Below the pieces are notes generated by a model. The model was not told the origin of the DNA. It was given only the letters and a program-made list of their open reading frames with translations, and made no database searches. Shown here piece after piece: positions 45,219 through 55,474 of a stretch of DNA of 64,000 bases. The translations under genes and the position numbers were made by a program. This stretch comes from Pestalotiopsis fici W106-1 (taxonomy: Eukaryota; Ascomycota; Sordariomycetes; Amphisphaeriales; Sporocadaceae), in contig NW_006917097.1 of the NCBI RefSeq assembly GCF_000516985.1, positions 310,001-374,000 of the forward strand. The letters run 5' to 3'. Every line of letters begins with the position of its first letter. The first letter of the stretch is position 1.

Positions 45219-46595
45219 ATGGTGATCTCAAAGCAAGACAGTATCATCATTGTAGGCGCCGGGGCTTTCGGTCTATCGACCGCTCTGCACCTGTCCCAAG
45301 CTGGCTATTCCAATATTACCGTGTTCGAGCAAGATGACGAGGTCCCGTCTGCCTACTCGGCCGCAAATGACCTCAACAAGATCATGCGCGCCGAGTATGA
45401 AGACCCATGGTATACGGAATTGACTATGGTCAGCAAAAGTCTCATATGATCTCATTTAAATTTTCTATAATGCTAAACTCCGTCATAGGAAGCCGCCGAG
45501 GCTTGGAAAGCACCACTTTTTGCCCCTCATTTTCACCGAGTCGGATTTCTGCATTGTGTTTCTGGAAAGGCCCCGGCAAGAGCCGTCGACACGCTCAATA
45601 GATTCCGCGCGGCAGCGGAGCGTCATCCCATTTTAGCAAAACATGTTGTGTCGCTTGACTCAAAGGCAGACATACAAGAAGCATCTTGGCAGCTGAACGG
45701 ATCCTTGCCGGGCTGGAATGGTTATCTGAACAAGTTTGATGGCTACACGCATTCTGGAAATGCTCTGAGATCGGTCCACAGAGCCACTCGAGACCAAGGT
45801 GTCAGGTTCTTCCTGGGAAAAGTCTCTGGAGCCGTAGAAAGCATTGTATACGAGCAGACACCCAAGGGCCGCAAGAGCAAAGGCATCCGAACCAAGGATG
45901 GCAAGTTTCACGCTGCCTCGCTCGTCATTGTGGCCGCCGGTGCCCTGGCCGCCAAGTTGGTGCCCGAGGCCGGTCAGAGGGTCGACGCCAAGTGCTGGTC
46001 CGTCGCCCATGTCCGTCTAACTGACGAGGAGACGTCGGCGCTCCGTGGCATTCCCGTCGTGTACGCCCGTGACCTGGGTTTCTACTTTGAGCCCGATCCC
46101 AAGACCAACTTGTTGAAGCTGTGCCCGATGGGTGGTGGCTACATCAACACTGATAAGACCACCGGCGTATCCCTGCCCCCGGGAGCCCCGGGAGCCAGCA
46201 CCGGCTTCCTCCCCGCCGAGGACGAGGCCAAGATCCGGGAACTGCTCCGCCAGACCATCCCGGCATTGGCAGACCGCCCACTTGTCAAGAAGTCGCTCTG
46301 CTGGTTCGCCGATACCGCAGACTCCGACTTTATTATTGACTACGCGCCGGACTCGTCATCGTCAGTGGTTCTGCTGTCTGGAGACTCGGGCCATGGATTC
46401 AAAATGTTTCCCATATTTGGAAAATGGGTTGCGGAGCTTTTAGCGTCCTCCAAGGGCCAGACCAACGCGCGTTGGAAGATCAAGGATCCCAAGCCCAAGG
46501 CTGGTGAGGATTGGGGCAGTGGTGTTAGCTGGCGAATTGGCAATACTACAGAGTATCGCGATATCAAGCGATCGACGGAAGTGGCGAAGCTATAA
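45219..46595 (+). CDS. FAD-dependent amine oxidase, MSOX/fructosyl-amino-acid-oxidase family
   Basis: Flavoenzyme of the monomeric sarcosine oxidase family, which oxidises secondary amino acids (sarcosine, pipecolate, saccharopine, fructosyl amino acids, N-methyl amino acids). Exons 45219-45428 and 45489-46595 give 438 aa. The dinucleotide-binding motif is at residues 9-21 (IIIVGAGAFGLST), followed by an acidic residue (VFEQDDE). The adjacent SAYSAANDLNKIMRAEY is the segment of fructosyl/pipecolate oxidases near the isoalloxazine. The expected covalent-FAD cysteine is at about residue 341 (KSLCWFADTADSDF), followed by LLSGDSGHGFKMFPIFGK. No clear C-terminal peroxisomal PTS1 (ends in VAKL, which is not a standard SKL form). 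In this neighbourhood a cyclic or N-methylated amino acid related to proline is a plausible substrate, by inference only. Confidence 0.88.
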
Positions 46596-46662
46596 TCATA
46601 GTCCCTTTGTGAAATGAGAATGCATCAATCTTTTACAAAAACACTTTGCACTTTCGCTGGTA

Positions 46663-46881
46663 CCGGTTTCTTTCGAAAATTTCGGTTCTGCGCTACAGTA
46701 AGGCCGCCCCTCTTTTTGTCCCATATTTCGAGCTTTCACGATTGGTTAACCAGTAGGCTGTTGATTGGAGGATGAGCCCCCGTATGCTTAGCTAATCAAT
46801 CAGGAGCTTTTGCAGTAATTAGTGGGGGCTTTGGGGTGCTCCTCATAGTAGCGCAGAACCGAAATTTTCGAAAGAAACCGG
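46663..46881. mobile_element. 219-bp MITE with 34-bp terminal inverted repeats and TA duplication
   Basis: The left end 46,663-46,696 (CCGGTTTCTTTCGAAAATTT...CTAC) and the right end 46,848-46,881 are perfect inverted copies over 34 bases. TA flanks both ends (46,661-46,662 and 46,882-46,883), the target duplication of Tc1/mariner/pogo elements. The interior has no coding frame, so it would be mobilised only in trans. Perfect termini suggest recent insertion. Confidence 0.85.
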
Positions 46882-47144
46882 TATTTGGTGATTCAAAAAA
46901 AAAAAAAAAAAAAAAGGCATCGTAACGTGCGAACACTGTCAAGAACGTGTTCCCATTTCATTCCTGCTAGAAACCATGAATCAAGCTTTTCTATGGACAT
47001 TTTCACTGCAATTTTAACCTGCGCGAAGGGCATGGGCAGAGAGCATTGCAGGTTGTGTCTGCCAAGCCGCCTAGTCTTTTTCACTGCAATTTTGGCCCTT
47101 TCGAATAGCCTGTCAGACACACCCTGCAAAGCTCGCTGCCCAGG

Positions 47145-47490
47145 GCCTTTGCGTGGGTTAAATTTGCAGCGAAGGGGACCAGTGGGAAGAATTCGATCCG
47201 CAGAGCCTCAGCTAACACTGTAGGCTACACTCTATTGATGCTGACTTGCTCGCTATCCATAGGTTTTCCGTAGGTTAAATTTGCAGTGAAGGGGATCAGT
47301 CGGAAGAATTCGATCCGCAGAGCCTCAGCTAACACTGTAGGCTACGCTTTATTGATGCTGACATGCTCGCTATCCATAGGTTTTCCGTAGGTTAAGATTG
47401 CAGTGTAGTGGTGGTATCGATCAGCAGAATGTGATCCGCAGAGCCTCGATCCACATTGCAGGTCCAGCTGTAATGATGCTGGCTTCACTG
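47145..47490. repeat. 117-bp tandem repeat, about three copies
   Basis: The string GGTTAA(A)TTTGCAG recurs at 47,156, 47,273 and 47,390, exactly 117 bases apart. Copies 1 and 2 are nearly identical over the whole unit (GAATTCGATCCGCAGAGCC, CAGCTAACACTGTAGGCTAC, TTGATGCTGAC, CTCGCTATCCATAGGTTTTCC). Copy 3 is diverged and shortened. Upstream CACTGCAATTTTAACC at 47,004 is an inverted relative of the same core. Confidence 0.8.
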
Positions 47491-47612
47491 CAAATTGAGC
47501 CTCCGCCAGAGGCTTCAATAAATGTTCGCATCAAGTCCTTGATTACTAACAGCATTGCATACGGCTGTTCCAAGGAGATCAGGCAACAGAATGTAACAAT
47601 GCTTCGTTCATT

Positions 47613-50196
47613 TCACCATATACTGTTTTCAGCTATAGCTCGTTCCATCCATTCCACGTCCTCGTCCTGGATGGAATTCGCAATCGCCATGATCTGGTCT
47701 GCCGTCAAGTCTTCGCCACTACCAGATTCCATCATGCTCAAGGCCTGCGACTGCAGGGAGCTCTGATCAAAAGCCATGTTCTCTGTATGCGATGCTTCCG
47801 GCATCTGTACATCCGCCACTGCTACCGAGGCCGACGAACACGGAGCGTGGAGGCCGACGGCGAGGATCTGCTCCATGTTTTGGTCGAGCTGCTGCACCTC
47901 GGACCTCCGCCATGTGGCAATCAGGTTCCCGGCGCTGATTATCGTGTCGAGGAGGGTGAGTGATCGGTGCGTCCAGGAAGCGTGGTCTTTGAGGCGCTGG
48001 TCATCGACCACGGGCGCAATGGCGAGAATTACTGACGACACGTACAAGGCGTCGAGATCCATTGGAAGAAATGTTTCTGCAGAAAATGAGTGACTGGTTT
48101 CAGCTCGGATAGGACCTGACAAGAATTACCCAGAAGACCCTGCGCCTGCAGGCTCTCTAGTATGATGATGGTTTGCTGAGCAGACTCCATACACATCTGC
48201 ACTATCGAGTTCAGACGGTGGCGTGTGGGTTCTTTCGAGTTTACTGCCCCTTCAAGACACATTTTGAGGCAGCAGAATATCAGTGGGCGCGTTGCTAATA
48301 CGATGCACTATAGATTGATGTTAATATCACGGTGTCAGAATGCATGTGATACAGGTATTATAGTCATACCTGATGATACAGCAGGTGCAGCGAAGCTGAC
48401 ATTCTCGGTACCCCATAGCCAGGATTATCCAGTTTCAATGGCACAACCTGTCCAAGTTCAATGGCTAGGCTGGCCAAGCTCTCCAGCAATGCCTTTGTGC
48501 TAACCAGGAATTTGCGATTCAGCCGCCCGTCGGCACCATAGATACCTGCGTTCGAGTCAGTAAAGTCCATCAATAATGATTTCTTTGAGCCATACTGCTT
48601 ATCCCAGCGATGACGCCGGCCAATTTGATGTGCATTTCCAGCGTGGTCGTTCGCTGGCTGGCTTCTGGATATACAGGCATTTGGCACTGGATGTCAGCGT
48701 CTTGTATACATTGCGGTAAGCCCATGAGACTAGTCATCTGCCGGTCAAGTAGATATATGGTCCACCAAATCTTGCGGCACCGCTGAACGTATTCCTCGCC
48801 TAATTGCGCGACTGGCATCTCCGTGTGCATACCGTAGCCCATGGCTGTGCGCATGGCCTGACTGATCTGTTACGGTCACTGTTAGCCTGCTCCGATAGTT
48901 GACCAGCGTACGAGTTCGGGGAAACTAGGGTGAGTAGAGGGGTATTCACATAGATATATGCAGCTTGCCTATGGTCAAAGCATTGGAGATAAAGTGCGAT
49001 GCAACATAGAATTTCTGTAGCGGCAATGGGTTGCTGGCAAAGAATATAGGTGGGTGGGAGAATCTCCATTGCTCTTTGGAAGAACTCGGAGCCAGACGGC
49101 CGTGTCCCCGTGACTTTTTGCAGTATGAACATTTTCCCAAAAGCCAAAATCAAGAGAAAGTGGATATACCATAAATCGGATTTCTTTTCTTTTTGATTTG
49201 GGTTGGAGTAGAATCGTTGAAGGTTGCGATGGAACTCTTCGTCATCGAATAAATGGAAGAGTTGCCCACAATGAAATTTGACGGCATTGATGAGGTATAT
49301 GGCATAGTCTGGACTCGGTATGGCTGGTAAGTCGGCGTTGTCCGTGATGGAGTCCCCTCGCCAGCCAAAGCCATAGGCAGATCCATCAAAAAGGATAGCT
49401 TCTGCTGGCAAAGGAGTCTTGTGCAGATACTCATGTGTTATTTGAAGTAGTCGCCCTGAGAATGACCAGTTTGACGAAGTTCCTAGATAGACTGCCATTC
49501 AGAGTTCAGCTTGTGACAAGTAATATTATGTGACGAATACCTACAAGGCTTTCCGTTTAAGGTTGACATGAACGTAGAGGGGGAATCTGCAAGAGGATTT
49601 GTAAGATCCGAAGACCTATCCTCTCGCCCATCTGATCTTGAAGCTGAGTCGAGATCATTATTCCGAGTGACGTCCGCATCGCGGCCTATTATCACTGTCA
49701 GCCGAGCAGTAAATGGATTGTCCGAATGTCATACCCTCCTCTAGTAACGTGTCATCCTCATGCCCAGAGATGGACGGCGTGGCTATATTACTCCTGGCAT
49801 TGTCACCCGTCCGTGGCGGGTGTTCCGGAGATGATGGACTGCGTGTAGCTACCTTTCGCTGTAGATCCAAAAGATACCTTCAATGATGATATCAGCACCA
49901 CTTCGTGAGTTTGATGTGTCGAATAAAGACTCACGCTCTTGTTACAACCACCTTGTCGTCCTTATCGTCAAAATTGCATGCCACCTTGCGCTTCCTACAA
50001 CCCTCACATGGTTGCAACCCAGAGCATTTGATCTTTTGCTTTCGACACCGCGCGCAGCTGTATCTCATGTTACTATTGAGCTTATTCCTAAGGTACATAC
50101 CTGGCACGTGAAGTTTTCTGGGGACTCAACTTACGCGTTGGAAGACCGTTTCGAAACCCTCTTTGGTGGACTGTTGTGTGTTGTCATCCTCTCCAT
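47613..50196 (-). CDS. Zn2Cys6 transcription factor with fungal-specific regulatory domain
   Basis: Nuclear DNA-binding activator of 699 aa, rebuilt from nine exons (50196-50135, 50057-49935, 49877-49735, 49685-49545, 49491-48950, 48866-48596, 48545-48370, 48307-48130, 48076-47613); every phase closes. The zinc cluster at residues 22-48 has spacing CX2CX6CX5CX2CX6C (CARCRKQKIKC, then CEGCRKRKVAC) after a basic arm (PPKRVSKRSSNA). A short coiled linker follows (AYLLDLQRKVATRSP). The middle homology region begins with FYLGTSSNWSFSGRLL and contains CRKIWWTIYLLDRQMTSLMG and LATRPLIFCCL, the fungal-specific TF domain. The C-terminus is acidic and short (DEDVEWMERAI). It lies between the FAD oxidase and the dehydrogenase/aldolase pair, so it is the natural pathway-specific activator of this neighbourhood (PrnA-like in role); orthology to PrnA is not established. 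Confidence 0.9.
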
Positions 50197-52836
50197 TCCC
50201 TACTAGCGCGAGTATTGTATTGCCCCCAAGAGCCGCCCTGCGTCTTCTTCGGTAATCTGCTATATTAAAGTTGTCGCAGCAGTAGCAGCAGCAGCTCATC
50301 ACATTGAAGATTCGCGATCCGCTTGCTGCTGGATGGAGCCAGTCGATGTTATCAATGGGCAGTTGGGTTGGTTTCGCCCCGCCCCAAAAGTGTCGCCTTG
50401 ACTTATCTCCACCTAATTTAGGGCGATGTTATCTGTGCTTCTTCTCAAGACGTCGTCTTATCAGATATGTGCTGCTAACTTGACTCATTGTCCTTTAAAT
50501 AATGGCCTAACAAACGCCCCCAGCCCCTGCAAATATAGCGGCTTTCTTGGCCTGTCCCCCGCCCACGGCAGCGCTACCCCGCAAGTTCGAGGCGAGCAGT
50601 AGCAATAAGTCATCAATGGTCATAAGACCAATTAGAATCGATCGATGTGGTGTAGATTAGCACTCTCCATGGACAAGTCTTTGGAGCCTCTTACGTACAT
50701 TGAATATACCACGACAGCAGCTTTGCATTAGTGTAAAGGTGATGCTGGGGAAGTTCAGAGGCCCCTGTAATAACGCCTGTATGTTTGGGTAATATTAGCG
50801 ATGACGACCATCTATACTGCCGACATACGCTTGGAACATGAAGGCCAAGTCTCAGAGGGGACATGTGCATCCATGTCTGTCTGTCTTCTTTAGAACTGTT
50901 ACCATGCAGACTACGTTTGTATTGTGAGTTATTGATCATGTTGCCACAATGCCAATACAACACAAGTGAACCACCTGGACAGTGGCGGGATTTGAGACTG
51001 GAGACAGGCGTCAATCAGCCTCGATGCACGTGAAGAGACATGGAGTGTTCCTCAATTGAATGTCGTTGGATGGAATTTGCTGTGATAATCCACATGCATT
51101 GAGCGACTGTTTATTGCAGCTTTATGAGGGTTCATCATGATACCGAATACCCGAATAAATCCCTAGAATCTAGGGCGCTTTATGCCGGCCAAATTGACCA
51201 CAGCACCGACGCTGAGGGGTGCTGCTGCTTGCTCAAACTAATGCGTTCCCGGAAAGCTGCTCTCACCACTTTGAGCACTTTATCGCATGACCACATTGGC
51301 ATCTCAACCTTCTGATGGAAACCACTGACGATGGTGGACAATATCGTCGCACCGACGGAGATTATTTCGTCTACGGAGAGCACATTACTAGGGGGCTTGT
51401 ATACGAAGATGGGAGATGCACGCCTCATAAGGCTATTAGCGGGCTAACATGGACAGCTGTGTGAACAACCGCTGCTGTCACTCCCTGTAGGGGTGGTGCA
51501 TCGGTTCACTACCGAAATGGTCATCAGCAGGGTTTGTCTTTGTCAAAGAACCCAGCCTGGGTACATACTGCCAACTATGTTTGAAATTACCAAAAAGAAC
51601 CGAGATTTACCTATTAAGGGAAATCTCGATAAACTATAAGATATATCATTGGTCGTAGTAAGCTCTTGTATCTAACATTCCATCCATTTATTCCATTTAT
51701 ATCGCTAATGCCCTCGCAATTTTCCTATTATGGCGCTGGCAGATCTTGGCACGCGCCAATTCTCTTCTGATGAAACTTTGCATTCGGAAGATGCCTCTCT
51801 ATGTTCACTTGTTCTCGTGCTGATACCAGATGACGTACGATATAGTCTCAAGAGTGCAGGTGTATGGATAATGATCATAAGATTTGTGACGGAATCACAC
51901 CCGGGGCATCCTATGAGGCGGATAACACCAAATCAAAGCTCAAAGTGCTTGACCACGAGCCACGCTACTGTTCAGCTCAAGAAATAGAATATCTCTGCGC
52001 TGGCCAACCTGTGACGAAGCCTTCATGTTTGTTGAGTTGCCTGCCTCAGTACATGAGGGTAATACAAGCCAAAATCTCGATATCACGCACCAGGACGGTT
52101 TTTGCAACCAAGTCAACGGTTCGCCGGCTCTTCAACCGCCGCTGCGCTGCGACATCGCTCACCTATCGCCCCACCATAAACTTTCCAATCCGCTGAGATT
52201 TGGACGGGGACGGCATATGCCAAGAACTATGAACTGTCTTTCTCCGTTTTCGCCTTGGTAGTGATGCAAACACGGCCGATGATAGGGAAATAAGACTCGG
52301 GATATTGTTCCGGAGTATAGACATGTTTTGCTATCTCCTGTGGCACTTGTTCCCACCCGTTGGGTTCGGGGAGAGGGAGTGCTCGGAAGTAGGCCGAAGC
52401 TTGAACGCACTAAAGTCCACTGAAACTACGGCGCCTTCGGCTGGTGATCCGCGACTGAGGAGCAATGTCTGAATTATGGTGTGCAGGATTCATCATTCAC
52501 AATCTCACGAAGCTTTGATATGGCCAAATCGTGACTCATGCGACATTTACTGTCATAGAACTTTTTTGAAGATAGAAAATGTGGCTACGGTAAATCTCCG
52601 AGCCCGGGCATCGAGTATATTGTATATAGACGACTGGGCAAGAGACTTGCTCCCATCCAGCGGGATGGAATAGACATCATAATAGATATTCAAATTCACT
52701 CACCTGTGATCGCTTCTGGCTAGTCCCTCAGTGGCAGTTCTTCAAGATTGACGACAACTGTGTACCTGATACGCCCCGGCCGTTACTACCTCTGCCGTAA
52801 TATCTTGTTATCATTCTCCAGAGTACAAGACAAACC
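50197..52836. other. 2.6-kb interval, promoter plus relict sequence
   Basis: The left end is the regulator's promoter. Around 52,100-52,410 a minus-strand coding-like fragment with one stop is listed separately. A plus-strand frame at 51,864-52,196 overlaps it and looks like its antisense shadow. No intact gene or RNA seen. Confidence 0.45.
52113..52409 (-). pseudogene. Possible relict exon with one in-frame TAG
   Basis: After an acceptor-like TTTAG at 52,410-52,414, the minus strand reads 60 codons of protein-like sequence (SAYFRALPLPEPNGWEQ, YTPEQYPESYFPIIGRV). A TAG at 52,227-52,229 follows, then 38 more open codons (FLAYAVPVQISADWKVYG). It has no ATG and no other exon nearby. CAG to TAG or TGG to TAG would be a single transition. 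I do not recognise the family. Confidence 0.3.
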
Positions 52837-53922
52837 ATGGCTTCAGCACAAGTCGGATGGATTGGGCTTGGCTCCATGGGCATTGGCATGTCCAAGAACC
52901 TGCAGAACAAACTCTCAGCCATCGGTGCGCCACCTCTAGTGTATACCAACAGGACGCTTTCCCGGGGCGAACCCCTGAAGGCATTGGGAGCGGTGCCAGC
53001 GGAGACTGTCACTGAAGTTGCGCAAAAGTCGAGCATTATCTTTTCTTGCGTAAGTTCGATTTCGCTGAACAAGCTCAAGAGTCGCAACTGTATTGATTGG
53101 ATGCTGATATGTTGCGCTATCAGGTCAGCAATGATGCCGTGCTCAAGGAAGTCGCGCAAGAGATCATTGCTTCTGGTGATATAAGTGGCAAAGTATTTGC
53201 AGACTGCTCGACAGTCCACCCAGACACATCAGTCGAGGTATCGAAATTGATTTCGGAGGCTGGTGGTCAATTCGTCTCAGGTAAGCACTTGACTATCAGT
53301 CGATGAACTCAAGGACGGAATGCTCATCACATCTCAAGCCCCTGTTTTCGGAGCCTCCCCCGTGGCAGAGGCGGGCAAGCTTGTCTTCAGCGTGGCTGGC
53401 CCCGCCAAAGCCATCGATGCCATCTCGCCCTACCTGAAAGACGTCATGGGCCGATCGGTAATCAACATGGGCGAGGACGTTGCCAAGTCGGCCCTGCTCA
53501 AGATTGCGGGCAACATTTGCGTGGTGTCGTTCATGGAGGTCATTTCCGAGACCCAAGTGTTTGCCGAAAAGACGGGCCTGGGCACCGACGTGGCCGGGCA
53601 GATGCTGGGCGAGATCTTTGGGCCCGTCATTGACAGCTACTCGAAGCGGCTGACGACGGGCGCCTACGCCCCCGCGCCCGGCGGCAAGGCCGGCTTCGAC
53701 GTGGCCCTGTCCATCAAGGACGCCCGGCACGCGCTCAACTGCGCAAAGAGCGCCGGGGCCCAGCTCGAGGTCAGTGAGGTCGCCCTCAAGAATATGGAAA
53801 CAGCGCAGAAGCTCCAGCCCGGCAAGCCGCTTGATAGCAGTTCCATGTACGGTACAATCAGAGTGGCTTCCGGACTTGACTTTTACACCGATCTTTGCAA
53901 GGCTCGCGATGCTGCCAAATAG
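52837..53922 (+). CDS. Beta-hydroxyacid dehydrogenase (3-hydroxyisobutyrate dehydrogenase / glyoxylate reductase family)
   Basis: NAD(P)-dependent dehydrogenase of 317 aa. Exons 52837-53049, 53124-53280 and 53339-53922 join in phase. The Rossmann motif opens the protein (VGWIGLGSMGIGMSKNLQ). The substrate-binding signature is SAPVFGASPVAEAGKL, formed across the second intron. The catalytic lysine region is ALLKIAGNICVVSFMEVISE, and KAGFDVALSIKDARHAL marks the C-terminal helical domain. The family includes 3-hydroxyisobutyrate dehydrogenase, tartronate-semialdehyde reductase, glyoxylate/succinic-semialdehyde reductase and L-threonate dehydrogenase; the sequence does not decide among them. No mitochondrial presequence is seen. 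Tandem with the RraA aldolase 272 bases downstream; in that setting reduction of glyoxylate or a semialdehyde produced by the aldolase is a reasonable hypothesis. Confidence 0.88.
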
Positions 53923-54194
53923 AGAAGGGAAGTAGAGAGAGACGAGACAAAAGTGATGAGAGTGTATAATCAAGCAAGAAAAAGAAGGGGTCCATATGAA
54001 TAGACTTAGATACCATGAATAGAGAGGAGAAGCGATGTTCTTGATCATATTTGTCTCATGGTACCCCGGTATCCTCCGGTTGAGCGGGGCCGCACCAGCG
54101 GCAGCCACGGCAATAGCGTTTTCGGCATGTGAACAGCTGCAGTACATGGTCACATCTTGAATGCTACATGTGTTACCATTGATGAGATTTTCCA

Positions 54195-55181
54195 ATGATA
54201 CTCAATTTGACCACCAAGGGTGCAATATCAGTGCTGAATTTAAAAGTTGCTCAGCATTGCTTACAGAAATTCTCAAGCATACGTCATTTCTCCGCCCAGT
54301 GTCCTAAACTTAGCCGCTCAGCAATCATGTCTACTGCACAGTCTGACCTCGACCCGATCGTCGAGGCATTAAAGGAGTTCACAACGTAAATAATCTTACT
54401 TATTCATCTTTTCTGTGTAAGCGTTGAGTTTCAATCAGACTAAGTAAATCACAGGTGCGATATTTCCGATGCGCTGATCAAGCTCAAATACCGCAACGGC
54501 GGCTTCCTGTCGGGTCTGACCATGTGGTCGCCGCAGCGGCAGGACGGCGACACCAAGATCGTCGGTCCTGCCTACACGGTCAAGTACGCTCTGCTGAGCG
54601 ATCCGGCACCCAAAGCCTCTGGCCATTATGTGCGTCCTTTACCCCTCGTTCCGCTTTCAAGCAACCAAGGAAATGTCACTCTTCATCAGGGCTGACACGG
54701 GAGTACTTTTTTCAACCATGAACAGATTGATGCCGTACCTCGAAACTCGGTCATTTTTGTCTCCACCCCTCCCATCCCCAACGCCGTGTACGGCGGCCTC
54801 ATGTCGACGCGGGCCGCGCACCTCGGGGCTGCGGGCACCGTTGTCGACGGGCGCTTCCGCGACGTGGCCGAGCACCGGGCCCTCGACTATCCCGTCTTTG
54901 CGCGGGAGACGGGCACGGCGCCGCCCGCCGAGCTGGTCAAGGTGGTCGGCGTCGACGTGCCCGTCGAGCTGCAGGCGCCCGGGAATGCGCAGCCGGGCAT
55001 GCTGATTCGGCCTGGTGATTATCTCATGGGTGATTTGAATGGCGTCGTGGTGCTCCCGCGCGAGTTGGCGACCGAGGCCCTCGAGTTGATGCGCAAGGGT
55101 GTCGCGGCGGATGAGAAGATGGCCGAGGCAATCAAGAATGGTATGAGCTTTGTCGAGGCCAGCAAGAAGTTCAGGGGATAG
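54195..55181 (+). CDS. RraA-family aldolase (4-hydroxy-4-methyl-2-oxoglutarate aldolase-like), putative mitochondrial
   Basis: Divalent-metal class II aldolase/decarboxylase family that splits 4-hydroxy-2-oxo acids to pyruvate. Exons 54195-54385, 54455-54629 and 54726-55181 give 273 aa from the first ATG, or 229 aa from the ATG at 54,327 (MSTAQSDLDPIVEAL). Family landmarks: EFTTCDISDALIKL, VGPAYTVKYALLSDPAP, GGLMSTRAAHLGAAGTVVDG and the adjacent RFRD with the metal/substrate Asp and Arg, and GDYLMGDLNGVVVLP. The 44-residue extension before the second ATG has no Asp or Glu, is rich in K, R, S, L and H, and ends IRHFSAQ, as expected of a mitochondrial presequence. Two protein forms, mitochondrial and cytosolic, are therefore possible. 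Context with PRODH and P5CDH suggests 4-hydroxy-2-oxoglutarate as a candidate substrate. Confidence 0.88.
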
Positions 55182-55474
55182 TTGCTCTTGATTTATCAGA
55201 AAACCGGCTTTGAGAAAGTGATTGCACCTATCAATCAGACGCGAAGGGGATGGGCAAATGCCAATAAAGATCACTCTTAGCAGGACAGGTGATCCAGATT
55301 TATATAATCTGGGCCTCTGCAGAGGCTTCTACGGGATAGTATTATCCTGAAATTTGTTCTTCGATATGTGAAATATGTCCTATTTTTGATTCGACACTGC
55401 AAGTCGTCTTCCGTTTACAAGGTCAGATGCCTACCCAAAACGCCGTTTCTGAATGTTTCTCTTAGCCAAATGAT

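Larger units (their letters stand above)
46596..47612. other. 1.0-kb repeat-bearing interval between converging genes
   Basis: Between the oxidase stop and the regulator stop. It holds the MITE (46,663-46,881), a 21-base A tract at 46,895-46,915, two direct copies of TTTTCACTGCAATTTT (about 47,000 and 47,077) and a 117-bp tandem repeat. No gene is visible. Confidence 0.6.
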
